From contig NZ_BARF01000018.1 in NCBI RefSeq assembly GCF_000367365.1, forward strand, positions 1 through 56,969: a DNA stretch of 56,969 bases, given 5' to 3'. A model generated the notes under the pieces. The model was given only the letters and a program-made list of their open reading frames with translations. It made no database searches and was not told the origin of the DNA. Both the position numbers and the translations under genes were made by a program. Within the stretch, counting starts at the first letter, position 1, and each line of letters opens with the position of its first letter. This DNA is from Streptomyces prunicolor NBRC 13075 (GTDB lineage Bacteria; Actinomycetota; Actinomycetes; Streptomycetales; Streptomycetaceae). This document shows positions 20,467 to 28,271 of the stretch, piece after piece.

Positions 20467-21366
20467 TCAGGTGCGATGGGGCCCACGGACACCCTCCCCC
20501 TTGTTCCTTTCGGACTCCGTGTTCCTTTCGGACTCCGTGATCCACAATGGTTTGCCGTCGCCGCAGGTGACGCGGAGTCCATCGGCTGGTTCAAGGCTGG
20601 TGCGCTTCACTTGAAGCCAGGTGTCGCCCACCTGGGCAAGGGGGCGATCGGGCGATCGCATGAAGCGATGCGTCCTGACCTGGTCGTGGATCGTACGGGC
20701 GCTGTCCGACCAGTGGATGACGGAGAACTCCGCTTCCATGAACCCCGCGTAGCTGGCCGCCGCGTCGTTCTGTGGCTCGCCGGCGTGGCCGGCCGCCGCC
20801 CGGTCCAGCGAGGTGCGAAGCAAATCGCGAACAACGGGCATGGCCTTGGTGCAGTAGCTCGCCCAGTCGATGTCGTCAGCGAGGGGAATTCCATCCTGCT
20901 GGGCGAGAACATTCCCGGTGTCGAAGTCGTCGTCCATTCGGTGCACGCTGACACCACCGGTCGGGTCGCCATTGCGGATCGCCCACAGCAACGGCGCCGG
21001 ACCGCGATACTTCGGCAGCATCGAGACATGAATGTTGAGTGCGCCCAACCTCGGAATCGCCAATACGGAAGGCGGAAGCTTCCAGGCGAACCCAAACACG
21101 ACCAGAAGGTCGGGCCGGTAACTCTCCAGCATGAGACCGAGCCCTTTGACGCCCCCGGGAAGCATCAGATCCATCCCTGGCGGAACCGCGTCGAGAATGG
21201 CGGCCGTTGTTTCACCGGCGTCGCCGAGAATCGGGCCGCCGGATCGAAGGGAACGACCGTAGAAATACGCGACCGGAAGATGACCGGCGTCGGTGCACGC
21301 CGCATGAATCGTGGAGAACTCGGCGGGCCCGGAGGAGATCACGCCGATTCGGAGAGCAGTCGACAT
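20467..21366 (-). CDS. Formyltransferase family protein (Fmt-like)
   Basis: A 299-aa protein with the methionyl-tRNA formyltransferase fold, predicted to move a formyl group from 10-formyl-tetrahydrofolate to an amine. The catalytic Asn-His-Asp set is intact: LNIHVSMLPKYRG, then MDDDFDTGNVL. A C-terminal Fmt-like domain follows (SVIHWSDSARTIHDQVRTHR). It ends in a duplicated TESERN peptide made by an 18-base repeat (20503-20538). I chose ATG 21366 with GAGGAACAGCTGG upstream over ATG 21381. The housekeeping fmt normally lies beside def or rsmB, so this is probably a specialised enzyme acting on a small molecule or peptide. It is third in an operon with a 67-aa protein and a DUF6879 protein. 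Confidence 0.85.
   Translation of the reverse strand: MSTALRIGVISSGPAEFSTIHAACTDAGHLPVAYFYGRSLRSGGPILGDAGETTAAILDAVPPGMDLMLPGGVKGLGLMLESYRPDLLVVFGFAWKLPPSVLAIPRLGALNIHVSMLPKYRGPAPLLWAIRNGDPTGGVSVHRMDDDFDTGNVLAQQDGIPLADDIDWASYCTKAMPVVRDLLRTSLDRAAAGHAGEPQNDAAASYAGFMEAEFSVIHWSDSARTIHDQVRTHRFMRSPDRPLAQVGDTWLQVKRTSLEPADGLRVTCGDGKPLWITESERNTESERNKGEGVRGPHRT
20503..20538. repeat. 18-base tandem duplication inside the formyltransferase 3' end
   Basis: GTTCCTTTCGGACTCCGT is present twice in tandem, encoding TESERN twice. It is in frame, so the product is only lengthened by six residues. Confidence 0.85.
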
Positions 21367-21426
21367 CCAGCTGTTCCTCATAGAGCGGATCGGCGGCAGG
21401 TATTCCGCCGATCACCGTCAAGACCG

Positions 21427-21954
21427 TCAAATCAAGGTGTACTCGCTGTGCGGAATGCCCAGCTTCCAGACCGATTCGAAAGCCTTGACACACACCTCCG
21501 CCACCTGGGGATCTTTACTCAGTTCGTTGCCGACCCAGCCGCCGTCTCCGGTGAAGTGGTTGAACAACACGGTGGAACTGTCGAAGATCCAGCAGTCGTT
21601 GCCCGGCAACGCCAGCCCTGAAGCGCGCGTACGAGGCAGCCAGCGCACATCCTCACCGGCCGCGATGTTCTGGGGCGTACCCTCGTGCTCGAACCGGATG
21701 TACTCGGTGACCGGTTCGGAGACGATCCGGGCCCGGCGAAGCTCCACACCCCGCGCGGCGGTGGCCCGCATCAGGTCGAGCCAGCCGGCCTTGCTCGCGG
21801 CGTCCTCCTCGGGCCCCCACTCACCGGCCCGCCACTTCTCGATGTCCGCCCGCTCCTCCGCGACGGCGTAGTGATCCCGCATCTCCAGATGCCAGGCAGA
21901 TTCGCGGCAGGAATTGAAAAGCCGGGCCCAGCCTTCTGCGTCGAGAGACTCCAT
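21427..21954 (-). CDS. DUF6879 family protein
   Basis: A 175-aa cytoplasmic protein of a family very common in Streptomyces, often beside XRE-type regulators. Recognisable features are SAWHLEMRDHYAV, then WLDLMRATAARGVELRRARI and SEPVTEYIRFEH, WLPRTRASGLALPGNDCWIF and a C-terminal aromatic stretch. Its biochemical role is not known to me. Here the usual neighbouring HTH gene is missing and a formyltransferase follows after about 60 bases. GAAGGA precedes ATG 21954 by 8 bases, placed within the last codons of the 67-aa gene. Confidence 0.85.
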   Translation of the reverse strand: MESLDAEGWARLFNSCRESAWHLEMRDHYAVAEERADIEKWRAGEWGPEEDAASKAGWLDLMRATAARGVELRRARIVSEPVTEYIRFEHEGTPQNIAAGEDVRWLPRTRASGLALPGNDCWIFDSSTVLFNHFTGDGGWVGNELSKDPQVAEVCVKAFESVWKLGIPHSEYTLI

Positions 21955-21959
21955 TCACA

Positions 21960-22163
21960 TCATCCTTCATCTTTCGGCAAGTACGAGAACAGCGACGCGG
22001 GCACTCGGACGACCGTTTCCCCGTCCGGTATATTCATCTGTACCAGATCATTCGGGTCTCCGATCAAATAGCCCTGCACGATGAAATCGCCGCTTTCCTC
22101 GTCCCGGTACAAGCGCGGTGAACCGCCCTGACCCGTGGAGCCACCGACGAAGGTAATCTTCAT
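21960..22163 (-). CDS. 67-aa conserved protein upstream of DUF6879
   Basis: A small acidic protein starting MKITFVGGSTGQGGSPRLYR and continuing with GDFIVQGYLIGDPNDL, then DGETVVRVPASLF. I recall near-identical small proteins paired with DUF6879 genes in other Streptomyces, so the two probably act together, but I know no function. It is the first gene of the leftward operon and is divergent from the STAND gene, with about 260 bases of unusually AT-rich sequence between. Confidence 0.75.
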   Translation of the reverse strand: MKITFVGGSTGQGGSPRLYRDEESGDFIVQGYLIGDPNDLVQMNIPDGETVVRVPASLFSYLPKDEG

Positions 22164-22423
22164 GACTGTCCCTCACTCTTCGATGCCGCGAATCACTCCA
22201 TGATGTTGTAAACATGCAATGGGTACAACGACGATCATCGTAGCTGACCAAGGCTCCTCTGTGAGGCACGAATCCCATATCTCCCAATCAAGATGGAGGG
22301 AACAAGCCACGGAGTGATTGCCTCCGGTGCGGCACCGGGTTCGGCGTACTGGTTCATGGGTAACTCGGCTTGGCGACGCCGAGCGGGCGACCGGTAAGGG
22401 GACGAGAGAGGAGTGGAGGGGAT
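22164..22423. promoter_or_regulatory. Divergent regulatory region, STAND gene and DUF6879 operon
   Basis: About 260 bases between divergent genes, lower in G+C than the surroundings. It contains the dyad ATGTT-GTA-AACAT (22203-22215), about 40 bases upstream of the 67-aa gene. I see no strongly consensus promoter on the plus strand. The shared region allows joint control of both units. Confidence 0.45.
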
Positions 22424-24877
22424 GTGACGGAGAAGCGGATCGGTCACGATGGAGAGCCGGGATCCGAGCCTCGCCCGGGCACCAACAACGACCTCGCCGG
22501 AACGGCTGGCAACGTGGTCCAGGCCGGTGAAGTCCGGGGCGGCGTGCATTTTCACAGCGTGGCACTCGCGTCGGCTCCCTGCCCGGCCCAACTGCCCGGC
22601 GATGTGGGCGGCTTCGTCAACCGGATCGATGAACTGCGGTCCCTGCACGCCCTGCTGGAGCTTCCACCACCCGGAACCCAGCAGAATTCGGGGATATTGC
22701 GCATTGCCGTTGTCGTCGGCACCGCCGGAGTGGGCAAGACATCGCTCGCCATCCGCTGGGCGCACCAGATCAAGGAGCACTTTCCCGATGGGCAGCTGTA
22801 CGTCAACCTGCACGGCTACGACCCGGGCCCGCCGGTGATCGTCACGGATGTCCTGGGACGTTTCCTGCGTGCGCTTGACGTGCCGCTGGAGCACATACCC
22901 ACTGGTGAAGAGCCACGCGCGGAACTGTTCCGGTCGGTGACGGCCGACCGCCGCGTGCTCATCGTCCTGGACAACGCCGCCACCGCCGGCGAGATCCGAC
23001 CACTTCTGCCCGGCTCCTCCAGCTGTCTGGTGGCAATCACGAGTCGTACCCGCATGTCGGGTTTGGTGGTGCGGGAAGGGGCACATCGAGTGGGTGTGGA
23101 AACGCTGTCTCAAGCCGAATCCGTGCAGTTGCTGCGCACCGTCTTCGCCGGGTACCGGACCGGCGACGACCAGGAAGAGCTCGCCGAATTGGCGCGATTG
23201 TGCGCCCGGCTGCCGCTGGCCCTCCGAATCGTGGCCGAACGCGCTGCGGCACGGCCGCGCATGCCTCTGCGCGACCTGATCGCCGATCTGCGCGACGAGT
23301 CCGGACTGTGGGACGCGCTGTCGGTGACAGGCGAGGGAGAGACAGAGGAAGCGGACGCGGTGCGCACGGTGTTCGCCTGGTCGTACCGCACGCTCACCCC
23401 GCAGAACGCTCGGATGTTCCGGTTACTGGGACTGCATCCGGGACCTGAATTCAGGGTGGAGGCCGCCGCGGCCCTCGCAGCCACCACCACGGTCCGCGCC
23501 CGACGCCACCTCGACAGCCTGGCCGCCGCGCATCTGCTGGAGGAGTGTGGTCACGACCGCTACCAGTTCCACGACCTGCTGCGTGCCTACGCCGTCGACC
23601 AGACCCAGCGCGAGGAATCACCGGAGAGCCGGCGTGCCGCGCTGGAACGGGTCCTCGGCTGGTACTTGCACTCGGCTGCCGCTGCCGCCCTGGCGGGCTC
23701 ATGCTCGTACACGATGCCGCTGACGCTGGAACCGGTGGACGATCACGTCAGGCCGATGTCCTTCGACGACGGAGACGATGGAAAGGCGGGGATCGCCTGG
23801 TACGAGACCGAGCGCGACAATCTGATCACCGCGGTCCGTATCGCCGGCGCCATCGGGCTGGACCGGGTCGCCTGGCAGATCCCCGCCGTGCTGACGATGG
23901 TCATCGCGGACCGGGAGCCGGCCGACACCTGGCTGCCTGCCCAGCGCATGGCCCTCGAATCGGCTCTCCGGGCGGGTGACCGGTACGGGGAAGCGATCAC
24001 CCTCGACAACCTCGGCATCGCCTGCCGGCATCTTTTCCGGCTGGCCGAGGCCGAGGAGTGCTTCAGTGCCGCGCTGAATACCTTTCAGGAACTCGGGAAC
24101 GTGTTCGGGGTTGCTCGGGCCGCCAACGGCCTGGGCGTGACCCATATGTTCGCGCATCGCGTCGAGGACGCCACCACCTGTTTCGAGCAGGCGCTGGAGC
24201 AGGCGAACGAACTCGGCAACGTCCTCTACACCGGCGCCTTCACCCGCAATCTCGGATGGGCGTTCCTCGAATGCGACGAACTCGACCGGGCGGAGGAATT
24301 ACTGAGCCGATCGGCCGCCATTCTGGCCGACGCGAAAGAGCCGCTGGAACAGGCCGAAGCGCTGACCCTGCTGTCGGCCGTCCACCGGCGAGCGGGACGA
24401 TTCACGCCGGCGAACGAGACGGCCGAGCGGGCACTGGCCATCGCGGGCGAAGCCGACGGCAAGCTGTTCGAGTCCCTCGCTCTCCTGGAACTGGGCCGCA
24501 ACGCCGTCGCGCAGAGAGAGGCCACCGAGGCCCTCGCCCACCTCCAGCAGGCCGCCGCCCTGTTCCAGCGCATCGGCCGTCCCGATCTTCAGGCTGCCGC
24601 GTGGGACGCGACCGGCGAGGCGTATCTCCTGCTCGGGCGAGTCGAGGAAGCCGTCGCATTCCACCGCCAGGCGTGTTCGGCGTTCCGTAGCAGGGACGAC
24701 CGCTGGTCCCTGGCACTTTCCCTGGCTCATCTCGCCGTGGCACTGACCCACCAGGGAGCTCCGCAGGAAGCACGGGAGCAGCGCCGCGAGGCTCTTCGCC
24801 TGCTCACGGCGTTCCACGACACCGTGGCGCAAGCGAGGCGATCCGAGGTGGAGGCTGCAGCCCGGGCGGAGACCTAG
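22424..24877 (+). CDS. STAND NTPase (NB-ARC) with TPR domain and RHIM-like motif
   Basis: An 817-aa signal-transduction ATPase. Residues 1-50 are disordered and contain GNVVQAGEVRGGVHFH (29-44), whose V-Q-A-G core resembles RHIM-type amyloid signalling motifs described in actinobacterial STAND proteins. The NB-ARC core has the P-loop GTAGVGKTS (99-107), Walker B as RRVLIVLDNA, a sensor region LVAITSRTR and the winged-helix part ending YQFHDLLRAYAVD. The last about 330 residues form TPR repeats (for example AITLDNLGIACRHLFRLAEA). There is no SARP DNA-binding domain, nuclease or protease in the chain, so any effector must be separate. I chose GTG 22424 after AGAGGAGTGGAGGGG. It is divergent from the DUF6879/formyltransferase operon. 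Confidence 0.85.
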   Translation: MTEKRIGHDGEPGSEPRPGTNNDLAGTAGNVVQAGEVRGGVHFHSVALASAPCPAQLPGDVGGFVNRIDELRSLHALLELPPPGTQQNSGILRIAVVVGTAGVGKTSLAIRWAHQIKEHFPDGQLYVNLHGYDPGPPVIVTDVLGRFLRALDVPLEHIPTGEEPRAELFRSVTADRRVLIVLDNAATAGEIRPLLPGSSSCLVAITSRTRMSGLVVREGAHRVGVETLSQAESVQLLRTVFAGYRTGDDQEELAELARLCARLPLALRIVAERAAARPRMPLRDLIADLRDESGLWDALSVTGEGETEEADAVRTVFAWSYRTLTPQNARMFRLLGLHPGPEFRVEAAAALAATTTVRARRHLDSLAAAHLLEECGHDRYQFHDLLRAYAVDQTQREESPESRRAALERVLGWYLHSAAAAALAGSCSYTMPLTLEPVDDHVRPMSFDDGDDGKAGIAWYETERDNLITAVRIAGAIGLDRVAWQIPAVLTMVIADREPADTWLPAQRMALESALRAGDRYGEAITLDNLGIACRHLFRLAEAEECFSAALNTFQELGNVFGVARAANGLGVTHMFAHRVEDATTCFEQALEQANELGNVLYTGAFTRNLGWAFLECDELDRAEELLSRSAAILADAKEPLEQAEALTLLSAVHRRAGRFTPANETAERALAIAGEADGKLFESLALLELGRNAVAQREATEALAHLQQAAALFQRIGRPDLQAAAWDATGEAYLLLGRVEEAVAFHRQACSAFRSRDDRWSLALSLAHLAVALTHQGAPQEAREQRREALRLLTAFHDTVAQARRSEVEAAARAET

Positions 24878-25030
24878 ACCGTCCCGGCCATGTCCCCCGG
24901 CAGGCGAGGCGCAGTTGGTCCCTGCGGCAGGGACATCGTGAGCGGTACGGCAGTCCAGAGGCTGCTGAGCGACGTGCCTGGAGGCTCGGCTCCAACGCCG
25001 CCCGCTCGGCCAAACCTGGTCGTGCCCGGT
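24878..25030. other. Spacer after the STAND gene
   Basis: No gene or clear hairpin recognised. Open frames that cross it show no family resemblance before the transposase remnant begins. Confidence 0.5.
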
Positions 25031-25370
25031 GCAGATGGATCGCCCACAGCGCCTGCCTCCTCACGCCCAGCGCCCGCTACCTGGCCGTCGCCAAGAAGAA
25101 CCGTCCCGGCCTGCATGAGCAGGTCAGAAAGCGCAGCCTTCCGCCGCCTCGCCCGTCCCGGCGCCCGCCAGGCCATACAAGTCGTCTGACGGCGAAGTGA
25201 ACTGAGTACCGGCAAGATCACCATCGAGCGGGTCCACGTGACCACCAGCCGGGACATCTACGACGCCATCCCGACCCAGCTCGCCGCCTGGGTCAGAAGC
25301 CACCGGGGCATCGAGAACCTCCCGCACCACGTCGGTCGCCGTCCTCCGCCACACCAGCCCCGGCCACCAC
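25031..25370 (+). pseudogene. Decayed ISAs1-type transposase
   Basis: Fragments in two or more frames match the C-terminal half of ISAs1-family transposases: YLAVAKKNRPGLHEQVRK (the 'Y-x-x-x-V-K-x-N-Q' region), PGARQAIQVV, then after an in-frame TGA RRSELSTGKITIERVHVTTS and PTQLAAWVRSHRGIENLPHHV (the 'P-A-x-L-x-x-x-x-R-x-H-W-x-I-E' region). Stops and frameshifts break it, and no inverted terminal repeats are visible. It is a dead remnant, with its end replaced or eroded. Confidence 0.7.
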
Positions 25371-25627
25371 AGCCCGCTGTCAGCCCTCGGCCTCGCATGA
25401 TCAACCCGGACAGACCGCGATCACGCAATGCCCCTGGGGAGTCAGCGGCCGACGGTCAAGTACCGGCCGAGGTCGACGCCCAGGTCTGCGACGAGCACGA
25501 GGGCGAGGGCGAGGGCGAGGCGGCGGCATCACGAGGACTGCCGAAGCCTGATCGAACACCTGGTCCCGGCGTGCCGCCGTTCATCACGATCGGGTCTCAG
25601 AGGTCGATCAGGGTCTTGATTTATTCG
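25371..25627. other. Spacer between transposase remnant and lacI
   Basis: About 250 bases with no recognisable gene. It includes a short GAGGGC triplet repeat (about 25499-25518). A 63-codon frame (25428-25619) is Arg rich and looks non-coding. Confidence 0.5.
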
Positions 25628-25665
25628 CATGTAATCGATTCCAATCCTCCATGTAATCGATTCCA
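25628..25665. promoter_or_regulatory. Tandem LacI-type operators of the ribose operon
   Basis: CATGTAATCGATTCCA occurs twice (25628-25643 and 25650-25665), 22 bases apart or about two helical turns. Each contains the imperfect palindrome TGTAATCGATTCCA, fitting the LacI/GalR form TG-x-AA-x-CG-x-TT-x-CA. They end about 20 bases before the lacI start, so the regulator probably represses its own operon. Confidence 0.85.
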
Positions 25666-25683
25666 CGAGGAGGTGGAACGGCG

Positions 25684-26721
25684 ATGGCGAGCATCAAGGA
25701 CGTCGCCGCCGAGGCCGGGGTTTCCGTGGCCACGGTGTCGCGGGTGCTGAACGACCATCCGTCGGTCAGTGACGACGCGCGTACCCGCGTGCTGGCCGCC
25801 GTAGAGGCGCTGGGCTACCGCCCGAACGCCGTCGCCCGTTCGTTGCGTACCGATCAGACGCGCACCCTCGGGCTGGTCATCAGCGACGTGCTCAACCCGT
25901 ACTTCACCGAGCTGGCCCGCTCCGTCGAGGAGGAGGCCCGCGCCCTCGGGTACAGCGTGATCATCGGCAACGCCGACGAGCGGCCGGAGCTGCAGGACCA
26001 CCACGTGCGGACGCTGCTGGACCGGCGTATCGACGGACTGCTCGTCTCCCCCACCGACGGCGGCTCCCCCGGCATGCTGGACGCCGCCCGCGCCGGGACC
26101 CCGATGGTGTTCGTGGACCGGTGGATCCCGGGCCTGGACGTGCCCGTCGTGCGGGCCGACGGGCGGGCCGCGATCCGGGATCTCGTCGCGCATCTGCACG
26201 GGCTCGGGCATCGCAGGCTCGCCATCATCGGGGGGCCTGCTGCCACCACGACCGGCAGTGAGCGCGTCGCTGCCTTCAGGGACGCGCTGGCCGAGTACGG
26301 GATACCCCTCCCCGACGTCTACATCGGCCAGGGCGACTTCCAGGTCGAGAGCGGGCGGCGGGTGACCGAAGGGTTTCTCGATCTGCCCGAGCCGCCCGAG
26401 GTCGTGTTCGCCGCCGACAACCTGATGGCCCTGGGTGCCCTGGACGCCGTACGCGCGCGTGGGTTGCGGGTTCCGGAGGATCTCGCGCTGGCCGCGTTCG
26501 ACGACATCCGGTGGTTCGTGCACACCGATCCGCCGATCACCGCGATCGCTCAGCCCACGGGCGAGTTGGGGCGGGCCGCCGTGCGTGCGCTCGTCGACCA
26601 GATCGAAGGACGGCCCCCGCCGTCCGTCACCCTTCCCGCCCGGCTCGTCGTGCGCCGCTCGTGCGGCGAACCCGGTGAGCCGGGAACCTCGTCATCCCCT
26701 GTTCGAAGGAGCCAGTCGTGA
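25684..26721 (+). CDS. rbsR: LacI family repressor of the ribose operon
   Basis: A 345-aa regulator. The N-terminal HTH is IKDVAAEAGVSVATVSRVLN with the hinge helix at NAVARSLRT. The remainder is the periplasmic-binding-protein-like effector domain (LGLVISDVLNPYFTELA onward). It is the first gene of its operon and overlaps rbsA by 4 bases (GTGA). ATG 25684 follows GAGGAGG. The effector is likely ribose or a phosphate of it, judged from rbsK and rbsD downstream. Confidence 0.9.
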   Translation: MASIKDVAAEAGVSVATVSRVLNDHPSVSDDARTRVLAAVEALGYRPNAVARSLRTDQTRTLGLVISDVLNPYFTELARSVEEEARALGYSVIIGNADERPELQDHHVRTLLDRRIDGLLVSPTDGGSPGMLDAARAGTPMVFVDRWIPGLDVPVVRADGRAAIRDLVAHLHGLGHRRLAIIGGPAATTTGSERVAAFRDALAEYGIPLPDVYIGQGDFQVESGRRVTEGFLDLPEPPEVVFAADNLMALGALDAVRARGLRVPEDLALAAFDDIRWFVHTDPPITAIAQPTGELGRAAVRALVDQIEGRPPPSVTLPARLVVRRSCGEPGEPGTSSSPVRRSQS

Positions 26722-28271
26722 GCAACCAGGACGAGTTGCTGCGCATCGAGGGCATCCGCAAGACCTTCCCCGGTGTCGTCGCGCTGGACGGCGTCGACTT
26801 CGATCTGCGCCGGGGTGAGGTCCATGTGCTGCTCGGTGAGAACGGCGCGGGCAAGAGCACCCTCATCAAGATGCTCTCCGGTGCTTATCGCCCCGACGGC
26901 GGTCGCATCCTGGCCGCCGGCGAGGAGGTGCGCATCCACAGTGCGCAGGACTCCGCGCACCTCGGGATCGCCACCATCTACCAGGAGTTCAACCTCGTTC
27001 CCGATCTGACGGTCGCCGAGAACATCTTTCTGGGGCGGCAGCCGCGTCGCCTCGGGATGATCGACCGGAAGCGGATGGAGGCCGACGCCGCCGTTCTGCT
27101 GGAGCGGGTGGGTGTGAACGTCTCGCCGCGCGCTCGGGTGCGTGAACTCGGTATCGCGCGGCTCCAGATGGTCGAGATCGCGAAGGCGCTCAGCCTGAAC
27201 GCGCGCGTGCTGATCATGGACGAGCCGACCGCCGTGCTCACCTCGGAAGAGGTCGAGAAGCTGTTCTCCATCGTGCGTCAACTGCGCGCTGACGGGGTCG
27301 GGATCGTCTTCATCACCCATCACCTGGAGGAGATCGCTGCCCTCGGGGACCGCGTCACCGTCATTCGGGACGGGAAGAGCGTGGGGGAGGTGCCTGCCTC
27401 CACCCCTGAAGACGAGCTTGTACGGCTCATGGTCGGGCGGTCGATCGAGCAGCAGTATCCGCGTGAACGGCCGGACGCCGGCGCCGCGTTGCTCTCCGTC
27501 GAGGGGCTCACCCGTGACGGGGTCTTCCACGACATCAGCTTCGAGGTGCGGGCCGGTGAGGTCGTCGGCATCGCCGGGCTCGTCGGGGCCGGTCGTACCG
27601 AAGTCGTACGGGCTGTCTTCGGGGCCGACCCGTACGACCAGGGGGCGGTCACCGTCTCCGGTGGGCTCATCCCCAAGCATGACGTCAACGCGGCCATGGC
27701 GGCCGGGATCGGGCTCGTGCCCGAGGACCGCAAGGGGCAGGGGCTCGTCCTCGACCAGTCCGTGGAGGAGAACCTCGGGCTCGTCACCATGCGGGCCGCC
27801 ACCAAGGGTGGTCTTGTCGATCTCAAGGGGCAGCGCGAGGCCGCCGCGCGGATCGCGAAGCAGCTGGGCGTGCGGATGGCCGGACTCGGCCAGCAGGTAC
27901 GGACGTTGTCCGGCGGCAACCAGCAGAAGGTCGTCATCGGCAAGTGGCTGCTCGCCGACACCAAGGTGCTGATCCTCGACGAGCCGACGCGCGGTATCGA
28001 CGTCGGCGCCAAGGTCGAGATCTATCAGCTGATCAATGAGCTGACGGCCGCCGGTGCCGCCGTGCTCATGATCTCCAGTGATCTGCCCGAAGTTCTCGGC
28101 ATGAGTGACCGGGTGCTGGTCATGGCCCAGGGGCGGATCGCGGGCGAACTCTCCGCCGAACAGGCCACGCAGGACTCCGTGATGGCACTCGCCGTCAGCA
28201 CGCCCAGCACACCGACCCAAGCGACTACCGCTCAAGCAACTACCGCTGTGGAGGGCCACCGTGGCCACTGA
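26718..28271 (+). CDS. rbsA: Ribose ABC transporter ATPase, two-NBD
   Basis: A 517-aa sugar importer ATPase with two fused nucleotide-binding domains, cytoplasmic, energising the membrane partner. The first has Walker A GENGAGKSTLIK and Walker B VLIMDEPTAVLT. The second lacks a perfect Walker A (GLVGAGRTEVVR) but keeps the signature LSGGNQQKVVIGKWL and ILDEPTRGIDVG. This asymmetry is normal for RbsA/MglA. GTG 26718 with AAGGAG upstream. It overlaps the next gene by 11 bases. Confidence 0.95.
   Translation: MSNQDELLRIEGIRKTFPGVVALDGVDFDLRRGEVHVLLGENGAGKSTLIKMLSGAYRPDGGRILAAGEEVRIHSAQDSAHLGIATIYQEFNLVPDLTVAENIFLGRQPRRLGMIDRKRMEADAAVLLERVGVNVSPRARVRELGIARLQMVEIAKALSLNARVLIMDEPTAVLTSEEVEKLFSIVRQLRADGVGIVFITHHLEEIAALGDRVTVIRDGKSVGEVPASTPEDELVRLMVGRSIEQQYPRERPDAGAALLSVEGLTRDGVFHDISFEVRAGEVVGIAGLVGAGRTEVVRAVFGADPYDQGAVTVSGGLIPKHDVNAAMAAGIGLVPEDRKGQGLVLDQSVEENLGLVTMRAATKGGLVDLKGQREAAARIAKQLGVRMAGLGQQVRTLSGGNQQKVVIGKWLLADTKVLILDEPTRGIDVGAKVEIYQLINELTAAGAAVLMISSDLPEVLGMSDRVLVMAQGRIAGELSAEQATQDSVMALAVSTPSTPTQATTAQATTAVEGHRGH

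Noticed and set aside
24890..25189. 99-aa protein after the STAND gene
   Set aside because: The frame crosses the decayed transposase in the wrong register; only short pieces resemble the transposase family.
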